Translations under genes and position numbers: made by a program
Notes under the pieces: generated by a model
Database searches by the model: none
Seen by the model: the letters and a program-made list of their open reading frames with translations, nothing else
Told to the model about the DNA's origin: nothing
Assembly: GCF_010993985.1 (NCBI RefSeq)
Contig: NZ_WINH01000030.1
Coordinates: 1 to 44,586, forward strand
Source: Paraferrimonas sp. SM1919
GTDB taxonomy: Bacteria; Pseudomonadota; Gammaproteobacteria; Enterobacterales; Shewanellaceae
Reading direction: 5' to 3'
DNA length: 44,586 nucleotides
Shown here: positions 18,434 to 25,939 of the stretch, in pieces
How positions within the stretch are numbered: the stretch's first letter is position 1
Layout: the number at the start of each line of letters is the position of its first letter

Positions 18434-19543
18434 GTGATTTTATTTAAATACCTCATCAAAGAAGTCCTCAAAGCACAAGTAACAGTGCTGTTTGTTTTAT
18501 TGGCTATCTTTCTGAGTGAGAACTTTGTCCGTGTCTTATCTGGTGCATCAAATGGGGACTTTCCAGCTGGATTGGTGGCAACACTTATTGGCCTAAACCT
18601 CCCTTGGTTGGCGGCGTTAATCGTACCATTAAGTTTGTTTTTAGGGGTTTTGCTGGCTCATGGTCGTATGTATGCTGAAAGTGAGATGACAGTGTTGCAT
18701 GCTATAGGGGTAAGTGAATGGTATGTTGCAAGGGTGACATCCCTTTTGGCGATATTTAACTTGGCGTTAGCTTTTGCTTTATCGGTCTACGTTGCCCCTT
18801 GGGCGCAGCAGACTCAAATGAAAGTCCTTGAACAAGCGAAAAACGAGGCAGGGTTAGCGGTATTAAGTCAGGGACGGTTTCAGCAAGCAGCCAACGGCAA
18901 AGCCGTGATATTTGTTGAACAAATCAATAAAGATAATACCCTTGAAAATATTTTCGTGGCCAACATTAACGACGAAGAACAAAACCAAAAAAGGAATAAT
19001 TTAGTCTTTGCTCGTGGGGGGAAAATTATCGAAGGTGATTCCGGCTCACAAATGCTGACGCTGGCTGATGGCACTCGATATGAGCTGTCCACTTTTGGGT
19101 TGGATCATCAAGTATTGCAGTTTTCCAGTTATTCTATGCAAATCCAAGCACAGCAAGAAGAGCAGCAAAGACTTAGATTAAGTGCGATGCCTGTGGACGA
19201 ATTGTTGAAGTTAGAAACTCCTCGAGCAAATGCAGAGTTTCATTGGCGTTTAGGGATCCCACTATCGATACCGGTATTGACATTGCTGGCGGTGCCCCTG
19301 GCCAGAGTAAATGTAAGACAAGGTAAATTTGCTAAAATGGCACCGGCAATCTTGCTTTACTTAAGCTATTTTGGAGTCCTTGTGGCAGGACGAAAAGCCC
19401 TAGAGGATGAAGTGATACCGGCCTATATGGGAATGTGGTGGGTACATCTAGGTGGATTAATGTTAGCTGCATTTTTCTTAATTAAAGACCGACCAATAGG
19501 CGTGAGATTGTGGAGCGTAGTTCGCACTAGGGGGCGCAAATAA
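18434..19543 (+). CDS. lptF: LPS export ABC transporter permease LptF
   Basis: A 369-aa inner-membrane permease of the LptB2FG complex that extracts lipopolysaccharide from the inner membrane. Its profile is three N-terminal helices, a periplasmic beta-jellyroll (about 130-260) and three C-terminal helices. I start it at GTG 18434 (ILFKYLIKEVLKAQV) since this matches the family N-terminus and length and CGGA lies seven bases before; the same frame is open back to TTG 18398. It ends with a 1-bp overlap with lptG (TAATG). Confidence 0.93.
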   Translation: MILFKYLIKEVLKAQVTVLFVLLAIFLSENFVRVLSGASNGDFPAGLVATLIGLNLPWLAALIVPLSLFLGVLLAHGRMYAESEMTVLHAIGVSEWYVARVTSLLAIFNLALAFALSVYVAPWAQQTQMKVLEQAKNEAGLAVLSQGRFQQAANGKAVIFVEQINKDNTLENIFVANINDEEQNQKRNNLVFARGGKIIEGDSGSQMLTLADGTRYELSTFGLDHQVLQFSSYSMQIQAQQEEQQRLRLSAMPVDELLKLETPRANAEFHWRLGIPLSIPVLTLLAVPLARVNVRQGKFAKMAPAILLYLSYFGVLVAGRKALEDEVIPAYMGMWWVHLGGLMLAAFFLIKDRPIGVRLWSVVRTRGRK

Positions 19544-20604
19544 TGAGAATTTTAGATTGGTATATAGCGCGGATCATTTTAGCGACCACAGCATTAACTT
19601 TGTTAACATTAACTGGCCTTTCAAGCATCATTAAGTGGGTGGACCAACTCAGATTAATTGGTCAGGGAGATTACCAAATATTAGATGCTATGCTTTATAG
19701 CTTTTATTTGATTCCAAGAGATATTGAAATGTTCTTCCCGATGGCTGTGCTATTGGGGGCCTTAATGGGGATGGGAGTGCTTGCACAAAATTCCGAACTG
19801 GTCGTTATGCAGGCGGCGGGACTATCTCGATTACAGATTGTTACCTCAGTGATGAAAACCGCAGTGCCATTAATGGTGGTGATTATGGCGATGTCAGAAT
19901 GGGTTGCCCCAGAAGGGGAAAGGATAGCACTTGAGCTGAGAACTGAAAAAATCTCAGGGGGCAGCTTGATCAAAGGACTCAAGGGAACCTGGGCAAAGGA
20001 TGGCGATAACTTCGTCAACATTAATGAGGTTGAAGATATCTTTAGTCTCAGGGGCGTGACCCAATATAAATTGGATGATCAGCACCAGCTAAAAGAAGTT
20101 ATTTTTGCTGAAAAAGCCCAGTTTAATAATAACTATTGGCAGCTTGAGAATGTGACCCATAGTTTTTTTAGTATGGACAAAATAGAGAAAATAGAACAAG
20201 AAACAGGATTTTGGGTCTCTAGCCTAACGCCAGATAAATTATCTGTGGTTTCATCAAACCCTAAATCGCTGTCGATTTCAGGCCTACTTGCCTATTTAGA
20301 ATACTTAGAGGTTAATAAACAAGATCCCAGTCATTATCAGTTGGCTTTATGGCGGAAACTGATGCAGCCTGTCATTATTGCGGTCATGATGTTAATGGCA
20401 CTGTCTTTTGTATTTAGTCCAATTCGAACCTCAAATTTTGGTGCCAGAATGCTTATTGGCATGGCCGCTGGTTTTGGTTACTTCTTATGTTCAGAAGTGT
20501 TTGCTACCGCATCACTCGTATTTCAATTACCACCAATATTAGGGGCGATGGCGCCAAGTGTATTTTTCACTATGTTGGCAATATGGCTATTGAAGAAAGC
20601 CTGA
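19543..20604 (+). CDS. lptG: LPS export ABC transporter permease LptG
   Basis: The 353-aa partner permease of LptF in LptB2FG. It opens MRILDWYIARIIL, has three N-terminal membrane helices, a periplasmic domain (about 140-260) and three helices near the C-terminus (VIIAVMMLMALSFVFSPIR..., LIGMAAGFGYFL, SVFFTMLAIWLL). It is translationally coupled to lptF and followed by a strong two-way terminator. Confidence 0.95.
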   Translation: MRILDWYIARIILATTALTLLTLTGLSSIIKWVDQLRLIGQGDYQILDAMLYSFYLIPRDIEMFFPMAVLLGALMGMGVLAQNSELVVMQAAGLSRLQIVTSVMKTAVPLMVVIMAMSEWVAPEGERIALELRTEKISGGSLIKGLKGTWAKDGDNFVNINEVEDIFSLRGVTQYKLDDQHQLKEVIFAEKAQFNNNYWQLENVTHSFFSMDKIEKIEQETGFWVSSLTPDKLSVVSSNPKSLSISGLLAYLEYLEVNKQDPSHYQLALWRKLMQPVIIAVMMLMALSFVFSPIRTSNFGARMLIGMAAGFGYFLCSEVFATASLVFQLPPILGAMAPSVFFTMLAIWLLKKA

Positions 20605-20610
20605 ATAAAA

Positions 20611-20643
20611 AAAAAGCCGCAGTAAAAACTGCGGCGCTTTTTT
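20611..20643. terminator. Bidirectional terminator between lptG and the RDD gene
   Basis: Stem GCCGCAGT / ACTGCGGC with an AAAA loop, flanked by a long A run on the left and six T after GC on the right. It ends lptG on the plus strand and the RDD gene on the minus strand. Confidence 0.9.
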
Positions 20644-20658
20644 ATTCGATAAGAGGTG

Positions 20659-21168
20659 TTAAACCCCTTGCCAGTTCTTTAATTTGTTGGCTTCCATAGA
20701 TAACACCACAACTTCAGAAGCGGTCATTTTATCTTGTAAAGCGCGTTTATCTGCACTGATTAAAATCCATAAATTACCCACACCGAACAAAGCCCAAAAT
20801 AGGCGAGATAAAGCCACTAAAGGAGAGATCGTTTGGCCGTTAGGATGCTGTATTTTAAGGCGCCAAGCTCGCATACCTAAGGTTTGGCCTTTAGACCAAA
20901 ACCAGACATAAAAACCAGCAACCCACAAGAATATCCATCCTTGATAAAGTCGATGATACATAGCATTTGAATTAAGTAATGCGGCAGCATCATCGACACT
21001 GGCATTGGCAATAACATCGGTCGATAACAGCAGCATAAAAAAGCCAAAGCCTAATGCGCCCGCAACCATATACACCGCCGCAGCCAATAATAAGTCGTAG
21101 ATAGCAGCACCTATACGGCGCCAAAAACCGCTGCGTGGAAAATTGGCATGATCTAAATTTGCACTCAT
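20659..21168 (-). CDS. RDD family membrane protein
   Basis: A 169-aa inner-membrane protein. The RDD signature is present: Arg-Arg in GFWRRIGAAIYDLLL with the Asp in the first helix, then LGMRAWRLKI and the C-terminal DK. Three to four hydrophobic helices are visible (25-50, 78-92, 120-137). RDD proteins are poorly defined; some act in Na+/H+ exchange. It lies tail-to-tail with lptG. AGGG sits a few bases before the ATG. Confidence 0.8.
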   Translation of the reverse strand: MSANLDHANFPRSGFWRRIGAAIYDLLLAAAVYMVAGALGFGFFMLLLSTDVIANASVDDAAALLNSNAMYHRLYQGWIFLWVAGFYVWFWSKGQTLGMRAWRLKIQHPNGQTISPLVALSRLFWALFGVGNLWILISADKRALQDKMTASEVVVLSMEANKLKNWQGV

Positions 21169-21286
21169 GGGGATCCCTTATTTGTAATCGCTGCAAAGTC
21201 TAACAAATTTTTACAGGAAAACTAATACCCATAAGTATGAACCAAATCACTAAAACTATGTTAAGCGATAACAAAGTGAGACGAGT

Positions 21287-21310
21287 TCAGCTTAATTTCA
21301 GCTAAGCTGA
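21287..21310. promoter_or_regulatory. Inverted repeat upstream of secreted protein gene
   Basis: TCAGCTTA and TAAGCTGA separated by eight bases, about 40 bp before the ATG at 21350. It could be an operator or a leader hairpin; no regulator can be named. Confidence 0.3.
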
Positions 21311-21349
21311 CTATGCTTGGTTAATTTTGATAATTTAACGGTACGAATA

Positions 21350-21859
21350 ATGAAAAAGTGGTTATTAGTAGCAGCTTCGATGGTTGCAATGCCGGTGTTG
21401 GCGCAGAGTAATGGTGGCTATCGTCAGGTTACCCCTGATACCCAAGCACAAGTTCAGCCAGAGGTGCAAAAGCAGCCAGCAGCCCCAAAGCCGACTCCGA
21501 GACAACGTCGTTCGACAGTAGGGACTGGTATTGGTGGCACTCAGGTTGGTATTGCCGTAGGTGAAGATTCTGGAGTTGCTTTCCGTTACCAAGGTTATCA
21601 AGCGACAATAGGTCTAAATCGTTTCTCTGTAGCGGTAGATAAAACTTTTAGGTTTAGTGGTCATCCACATTTTTATTGGGGCATCGGTGGTAAATTACGT
21701 AATGATTATTACCACAAGTTAGCTGCGAGAGCGGTATTTGGTGCCTCAGCACAGGTTGAAGATTTTGTCTTTTTTGGTGAATTACAACCAACCTTGTACT
21801 TAGTTAACGATACTAAATTACAACTTGAAGGGGTAGTTGGCGTTCGTTACGCATTTTAA
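21350..21859 (+). CDS. Small exported protein, possible outer-membrane barrel
   Basis: A 169-aa protein with signal peptide MKKWLLVAASMVAMPVLA, then a Gln/Pro-rich linker (residues 20-50, QAQVQPEVQKQPAAPKPTP) and a Gly/aromatic domain with alternating strands ending VVGVRYAF. The terminal Phe and strand pattern suggest a small barrel or periplasmic beta protein. ATG 21350 is chosen over the open frame from TTG 21317 because it starts a clean signal peptide. Function not recognised. Confidence 0.65.
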   Translation: MKKWLLVAASMVAMPVLAQSNGGYRQVTPDTQAQVQPEVQKQPAAPKPTPRQRRSTVGTGIGGTQVGIAVGEDSGVAFRYQGYQATIGLNRFSVAVDKTFRFSGHPHFYWGIGGKLRNDYYHKLAARAVFGASAQVEDFVFFGELQPTLYLVNDTKLQLEGVVGVRYAF

Positions 21860-21902
21860 GTTGAATATTTGTGCAATTGATAGGTCATAGTACAATTAGC
21901 GC

Positions 21903-21930
21903 TTGCAAGATAATGCAGTCATTCTATAAT
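21903..21930 (+). promoter_or_regulatory. Sigma-70 promoter of tRNA-Leu
   Basis: TTGCAA (21903-21908), 16 bases, then a perfect TATAAT (21925-21930), placed 23 bp before the mature tRNA. Transcription would start near 21937. Confidence 0.75.
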
Positions 21931-21953
21931 GCCAAACAATTGCTTTACGCAAT

Positions 21954-22038
21954 GCCAGTGTGGTGAAATTGGTAGACACGACGGATTCAAAATCCGTTTC
22001 CTTCGGGAGTGGCGGTTCAAGTCCGCCCACTGGTACCA
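21954..22038 (+). tRNA. tRNA-Leu (anticodon CAA)
   Basis: An 85-nt class II tRNA with encoded CCA. The acceptor arm GCCAGTG pairs with CACTGGT (G-U at position 1). The anticodon arm ACGGA-TTCAAAA-TCCGT gives anticodon CAA, reading UUG. A long variable arm and the TTCAA T-loop are present. It has its own promoter and terminator. The last 23 bases form the left end of the 69-bp repeat used as an attachment site. Confidence 0.97.
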
Positions 22039-22084
22039 TATTCATAAGAAAGCCGCTTCATTCATTTGAAGCGGCTTTTTTGTA
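22016..22084 (+). repeat. Attachment-site repeat, left copy (tRNA 3' end plus terminator)
   Basis: 69 bp running from TTCAA of the T-loop through the CCA end and the terminator to TTTTTTGTA. The same 69 bp recur at 26792-26860 with a single change (A22040 to G26816). Within it, 22050-22081 is the tRNA terminator: stem AAGCCGCTTCA / TGAAGCGGCTT, then T. This is what insertion at a tRNA 3' end leaves behind; the left copy keeps the tRNA whole. Confidence 0.9.
22050..22081 (+). terminator. Intrinsic terminator of tRNA-Leu
   Basis: 11-bp stem AAGCCGCTTCA / TGAAGCGGCTT, six-base loop, T run. It is duplicated at 26826-26857 within the right attachment repeat. Confidence 0.92.
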
Positions 22085-22110
22085 ACTGGAATTCAGCTTT
22101 CTCTAATCGT

Positions 22111-22120
22111 GACACCCACT
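22111..22120 (-). repeat. Inverted copy of the AGTGG(C/G)TGTC motif before the transposase
   Basis: Read on the minus strand this is AGTGGGTGTC. The plus-strand version AGTGGCTGTC or ATGGCTGTC recurs at 23361, 25745, 25922 and 25950. It lies 73 bp before the transposase start and may mark one end of the transposase-linked repeat. Confidence 0.45.
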
Positions 22121-22183
22121 ATAAGAGACACTAACAGCTATTCTGAACTAGACTTAGATAAGTTTGAGTTATAGGAGGTTGTT

Positions 22184-23161
22184 ATGACTCTTCCCCGCAA
22201 ATACCAAATATCTTACCAAGACACCACGATATACCACTGTTACACAAAAATGGTGAGAGGTGCTTTTTTAATGGGAAAACATCATCTTACAGGAAAGAAC
22301 TATAACCACAGGAGAAAGTGGGTAGAAGACTTAATATTAGCACTTCCTAGCATTTTCGCCATTGATGTGGCGGCGTATGCAGTGATGTCTAACCACTTAC
22401 ATGTGGTACTTAGTGTTGATGTAGATAAAGCCAATGCTTGGAGCGACCTAGAGGTAGTGGAGCATTGGCATCAGTTATTCAAAGGCACTGAAATTACTCA
22501 AAGATTTGCCAAAGGTGAAGTGCTTAGTGGTGGCGAGGCCTTCGTGCTGATTAAACAGGTGAGAGAATATCGTTCTCGCCTAATGGATATTTCTTGGTTT
22601 ATGAGGTGTTTGAATGAGCCTATTGCGAGGCAAGCCAATGCAGAAGACAAGTGCACTGGTCGTTTTTGGGAAGGGCGCTTCAAATGCCAAGCTCTATTGG
22701 ATGAAGCTGCAGTGTTGGCTTGTATGGCCTATGTGGATTTAAACCCAGTAAGAGCCTGCATGGCTAATACACCCGAAGAATCCAACCACACCAGTATTAA
22801 ACTCAGGATTAAAGCAGCACTGAAAGGTGAGCAGCCACAAGAGTTATTGCCGTTTATAGGCAATGAGCGCGCTAACCAACCGAAAGGGTTGGCTTTTTCT
22901 GTAAAAGACTATCTGCAACTGGTGGACGAAACAGGCCGAGTAATTCGCGATGATAAGCCTGGGGCAATTAGCGAAAGCAGCTTAGCGATATTTGAAAGGC
23001 TGAATGTTCCCGCAGAAAACTGGTCAAAAATAGTGAATGATTTTGGTCAGTTATTCCATGGCCCTGTGGGGCACTTACAACAACATGACAAGTTTTGTGA
23101 GCATACCCATCGAGTGCGACGGCACTTCAAGCAAAGTTGTAAGTTAATAGACAAAAGCTAG
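22184..23161 (+). CDS. REP-associated tyrosine transposase (Y1, RAYT type)
   Basis: A 325-aa single-strand transposase of the IS200/IS605-like Y1 superfamily. The HUH metal motif is SNHLHVV (about residue 70). The downstream block GRFWEGRFKCQ ... YVDLNPVRAC carries the Tyr nucleophile region and the YxxxNPxRA motif usual in RAYTs. The N-terminus MTLPRKYQISYQDTTIYHCY is typical of the long marine-gammaproteobacterial branch. A strong AGGAGG precedes the ATG. RAYTs are thought to spread short palindromic repeats instead of moving as full IS. It is complete and probably functional by sequence. Confidence 0.88.
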   Translation: MTLPRKYQISYQDTTIYHCYTKMVRGAFLMGKHHLTGKNYNHRRKWVEDLILALPSIFAIDVAAYAVMSNHLHVVLSVDVDKANAWSDLEVVEHWHQLFKGTEITQRFAKGEVLSGGEAFVLIKQVREYRSRLMDISWFMRCLNEPIARQANAEDKCTGRFWEGRFKCQALLDEAAVLACMAYVDLNPVRACMANTPEESNHTSIKLRIKAALKGEQPQELLPFIGNERANQPKGLAFSVKDYLQLVDETGRVIRDDKPGAISESSLAIFERLNVPAENWSKIVNDFGQLFHGPVGHLQQHDKFCEHTHRVRRHFKQSCKLIDKS

Positions 23162-23189
23162 CCTCTATCCATACCAATACTTTACAGCG

Positions 23190-23203
23190 CTGCTTTAAAG
23201 CAG
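23190..23203. repeat. Perfect 14-bp palindrome after the transposase gene
   Basis: CTGCTTTAAAGCAG, extendable by further pairs with one G-U. It sits 28 bp past the RAYT stop and just before the first 172-bp repeat. It could be a foldback recognised by the transposase or a weak transcription end. Confidence 0.4.
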
Positions 23204-23205
23204 TG

Positions 23206-23378
23206 AGTTTTCTATGTCTAATTTTCAGCTATTTGGCTAGTTAATACGTGAAAAGATAGCAAAACACACAATATTACTAAGTAACCTACTGAGTCGAAGG
23301 TGCTTTCGGTATATTTTGTTTTTATCGAGAGGTTTATTTTGCTAAGTTACTGATTAATAGTGGCTGTCTGTGTTAGTC
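23206..23378 (+). repeat. 172-bp direct repeat, copy A
   Basis: Matches 25767-25939 at a constant offset of 2561 with about ten substitutions and no gaps by eye. It starts AGTTTTCTATGT and ends with the motif TGGCTGTCTGTGTTAG. It holds no open frame of note. Most of the 371-bp gap between the transposase and the 508-aa gene is this repeat, followed by a palindromic operator-like site. Confidence 0.88.
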
Positions 23379-23380
23379 TT

Positions 23381-23407
23381 ATGTGATCACCTGATCAGTG
23401 ATCACAT
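23381..23407. promoter_or_regulatory. Palindromic operator-like site before the 508-aa gene
   Basis: ATGTGATCAC, seven bases (CTGATCA), GTGATCACAT: a perfect 10-bp inverted repeat whose half-sites each contain the palindrome GTGATCAC. TGTGA and TCACA occur at the outer edges, but the spacing is too wide for a normal CRP site. It lies about 126 bp before the ATG, so it may control the cargo genes. Confidence 0.5.
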
Positions 23408-23532
23408 GTTTACGTAGCAGTAGTTAAGTACATAAAATATTGATAGTATTATATTTGTACAAGGAATGGTTCTATATAAATTTAAGTTTTTTAGAACTTA
23501 TCTACGCCTAATATATTGTCAAGGAAGGCAAG

Positions 23533-25059
23533 ATGATAGACATCGAGCAGCTACAGCCAGAGAATTTAGTTCGTTTAATTAAAGAGGGTTGGCTAGAAAA
23601 GCAAATAGAAAAAATTCGCGCAACTCACAATTCGATAAAATTTCAAAAAGAATACAGTAGTGAAGCCGGTATTCTAGCTGATTATCGAGAGCTATTAGAG
23701 CGTGGCACTTTTGTCGCTGCTGGACTTTTATTAAGCAAACTAGGTGACGAAAACTTATGTAATGGTGAGTCGCCAGCAGTTTTGGCATTAGAATCCGGCA
23801 AAGTAGATGTGCTGCTAAGTTACATGGTAGCGCTTGATTTACAGCCAAATCAGCAGTTTTGTATATCTGAAAGTGACTATGAAATAAGCTTGCTTTGTGA
23901 GGCTTTCTTGAGGGGGAGTGAAGAGCTTTTCAACATGCTTTTATTATTCCCATCTACTGATGTTAATGATTACCAGCACCACCAGCACTTAGACTCTTTC
24001 AATAGTACGATAACGTATGTTTATCAAACAAAAACCTTCTATTTGTTACCTGCATTAATGCAGTCTAAATATTTTGCATACCTTGATTATAAGGACATCG
24101 ATTGGAGCACAATTGAATGTGACGAGCAGTCTTTACTAGGTTATTTATTTACCATTGGTAATGAGCAAGGCCTTAAGTATGCACTAGCGAAAGGGTTAAA
24201 GCTCAGTGATTTATTAAGGTTCCCTGATTATATGGATGAGAGCCCATTTGCTAAGTTAACCAAAAACGTACTTGATGGGGATAAGAGCCTTTTAACTTCC
24301 TATTTATTAGAGGATATGAAGCTTATTAATGAGCTACTTTCTGCCGATGATAGCTACTTAAACCCGATAGTGAATAACTTAGATAAAGGGCTTGAAACCT
24401 CACTAGAAAAGTTGGGCCTTCATGTAATTGTTGAACATATCGAATACCTGAAGGAAGACTACAAGCAACAGTATGCTTATGAGCCTCATGTTTGGGGGGA
24501 TGTACTAGAGCATTACCCTAATTTGTTGCCTAGATTGGGTACCCACAAGCACTATGATGAGCATCAACAAGAGAACGAAGGTAAGATTCAAATAGCAGAC
24601 CATATTGGCCTTAATAAACAAGCCTCAAACCAAGAACATTGGCTACCGCTACTAGAAGATTATCTTCGAATATATGGGGCGGTATTTGACTGTTGGTTGG
24701 TTGGGTTAGATGCACGTAAAACCTCAAAGGGCATTGAGTTTAAAGTTACCTATTTAGATGATTATGGTGAAGACTTTCTAGAGAAAGACGAAGAAGTCAC
24801 TACGTTGGAAGTTGAGTTATGCCAGGAACTTAGTGTGAAGACTGACGCTTGGGAAAACTTTGAATCATTGACCTCCTTTCAGCTGCATAAAGCGCTAATA
24901 TCTTTAAATCCTAAAAGGTTGGCTGAAGCTATAGATAAAAAGCTCTGGGAGTCCCGTTGTGTGTGCCAAATAGAGACTGACTTCAGAGCGCGCGCTGAGA
25001 AAGCAAAACAATACATAGAGCGCCATTACAGCGAAAATCATATAATTACTACAGCCTAA
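23533..25059 (+). CDS. Unknown 508-aa cytoplasmic protein with ankyrin-like helical repeats
   Basis: No family recognised with confidence. It is acidic, without signal peptide or membrane helix. Several segments have the helix-turn-helix spacing of degenerate ankyrin repeats: SPAVLALESGKVDVLLSYMV (about 79-98), a stretch near 119-142 (ISLLCEAFLRGSEELFNMLL) and QSLLGYLFTIGNEQGLKYAL (about 199-218). The C-terminal half is mixed alpha/beta (WLPLLEDYLRIYGAVFDCW, TTLEVELCQELSV). The ATG follows AAGGAAGGC. It is first of three same-strand genes enclosed by the 172-bp repeats. It could be an effector, a sensor or a structural protein; nothing in the sequence decides. Confidence 0.7.
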   Translation: MIDIEQLQPENLVRLIKEGWLEKQIEKIRATHNSIKFQKEYSSEAGILADYRELLERGTFVAAGLLLSKLGDENLCNGESPAVLALESGKVDVLLSYMVALDLQPNQQFCISESDYEISLLCEAFLRGSEELFNMLLLFPSTDVNDYQHHQHLDSFNSTITYVYQTKTFYLLPALMQSKYFAYLDYKDIDWSTIECDEQSLLGYLFTIGNEQGLKYALAKGLKLSDLLRFPDYMDESPFAKLTKNVLDGDKSLLTSYLLEDMKLINELLSADDSYLNPIVNNLDKGLETSLEKLGLHVIVEHIEYLKEDYKQQYAYEPHVWGDVLEHYPNLLPRLGTHKHYDEHQQENEGKIQIADHIGLNKQASNQEHWLPLLEDYLRIYGAVFDCWLVGLDARKTSKGIEFKVTYLDDYGEDFLEKDEEVTTLEVELCQELSVKTDAWENFESLTSFQLHKALISLNPKRLAEAIDKKLWESRCVCQIETDFRARAEKAKQYIERHYSENHIITTA

Positions 25060-25077
25060 TATTTAAAGGAAATAATC

Positions 25078-25305
25078 ATGTCTAGAAACCCATTTACCGA
25101 ACTAAGAAAAGAGAGTAAACGGGAAACCTTTTGGCTAAGAGTAGTATCTATCACAGTTATCTTGGTTTATATAGGTATTCATTCACCAGAGTCTGAAAAG
25201 CCATCAAACGCTACTCAAAAAGAGTGTGACTCGTTAACAGAGGGTGCTAAAAAAGAGGTGTTGGAAAAACATGAAGATTTAAGTTCTGATAATAAGGGTG
25301 TATAA
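25078..25305 (+). CDS. Unknown 75-aa single-helix membrane protein
   Basis: A basic N-terminus (MSRNPFTELRKESKRE), one membrane helix (WLRVVSITVILVYIGIHS, about 20-37) and a hydrophilic acidic tail ending DNKGV. The charge pattern puts the N-terminus in the cytoplasm. It starts 18 bp after the 508-aa gene with a good AAAGGAAA site, so the two are co-translated. No family recognised. Confidence 0.65.
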   Translation: MSRNPFTELRKESKRETFWLRVVSITVILVYIGIHSPESEKPSNATQKECDSLTEGAKKEVLEKHEDLSSDNKGV

Positions 25306-25319
25306 CCTAGCTTACTATT

Positions 25320-25372
25320 CAAGCATTGTCTCAACTAGAGCGCTGTACACTAGTTATTAAGTCAAATGCTTG
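25320..25372 (+). promoter_or_regulatory. Nested inverted repeats before the GroES-like gene
   Basis: The outer arms are CAAGCATT (25320-25327) and AATGCTTG (25365-25372). The inner arms are AACTAG (25333-25338) and CTAGTT (25350-25355). In RNA this would be one long interrupted hairpin in the 107-bp gap. It has no T-run directly after it, so a leader structure is as likely as a terminator. An attC-type integron site was considered but the core-site consensus does not fit. Confidence 0.45.
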
Positions 25373-25412
25373 GTAATATTTTTTCAATATAAAAAAGCAT
25401 ACAAGGATAGTA

Positions 25413-25760
25413 ATGCTAGCGTTTGATGACATTTCAGGAATAAAGCCAATAGGCTCGCAATTACTAGTAATGCGATGCGAATTTGAACCCATCGAAGGTG
25501 TCCCTAATAAGCAATTCCACAGATACTACGCAAAGGTCCTAGCCCTAGGGACTGGCGTGCGTAGAAGCCACACAGACAAAATACTTCCATTTTCTGCCGC
25601 AGTTGGTGATGAGATTTTGGTACGTGATATACCAGAATCCAGAAATCAGTTTGTGACCACAGATAAACTTTACATGCTAATTCACGATGATGATGTGCTG
25701 GCCATTAGGACCGTACACAAGGCGAAGCCTAGATTGATTAAAAGTGGCTGTCTATGTTAG
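25413..25760 (+). CDS. Orphan GroES-like (chaperonin-10 fold) protein
   Basis: 115 aa. Segments align in order with GroES: IKPIGSQLLVMR (IRPLHDRVIVKR), AKVLALGTGVR (GEVLAVGNGR), AAVGDEILVRD (VKVGDIVIF) and LYMLIHDDDVLAI (VLIMSESDILAI). The mobile loop that docks on GroEL (GGIVLTG in E. coli) is missing; that place reads EFEPIEGVPNKQFHRYY. No groEL gene is adjacent. The last residues SGCLC and the stop are encoded by a copy of the TGGCTGTC repeat motif, so the C-terminus has probably been altered by repeat insertion. AAGGAT precedes the ATG. The fold call is fairly sure; co-chaperonin activity is not. Confidence 0.75.
   Translation: MLAFDDISGIKPIGSQLLVMRCEFEPIEGVPNKQFHRYYAKVLALGTGVRRSHTDKILPFSAAVGDEILVRDIPESRNQFVTTDKLYMLIHDDDVLAIRTVHKAKPRLIKSGCLC
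25745..25760 (+). repeat. TGGCTGTC motif copy forming the end of the GroES-like gene
   Basis: TGGCTGTCTATGTTAG. It supplies the last codons and the TAG stop of the gene above. It differs from the copy at 23361-23376 in one base. Confidence 0.6.
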
Positions 25761-25766
25761 TCCGTC

Positions 25767-25939
25767 AGTTTTCTATGTTTAATTTTCAGCTATTTGGCTA
25801 GTTAATACGTGAAAAGATAGCAAAACACACAATATTACTAAGTAACCTACTGAGTCGAAGGTGCTTTCGGTATATTTTGTTTTTATCAAGTGGTTTATTT
25901 TGCTAAGTTATTGATTAATGATGGCTGTCCATATTAGGC
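25767..25939 (+). repeat. 172-bp direct repeat, copy B
   Basis: Second copy of 23206-23378, same orientation. Differences cluster towards the right end (GAG/AGT-type changes near 25889-25892, then the motif reads CCATATTAG). The two copies enclose the three cargo genes, so recombination between them would delete or excise the cargo as a circle. Confidence 0.88.

Noticed and set aside
25320..25372. Integron attC site
   Set aside because: The inverted repeats look superficially similar, but the RYYYAAC and GTTRRRY core sites are not present and no integron integrase is near.
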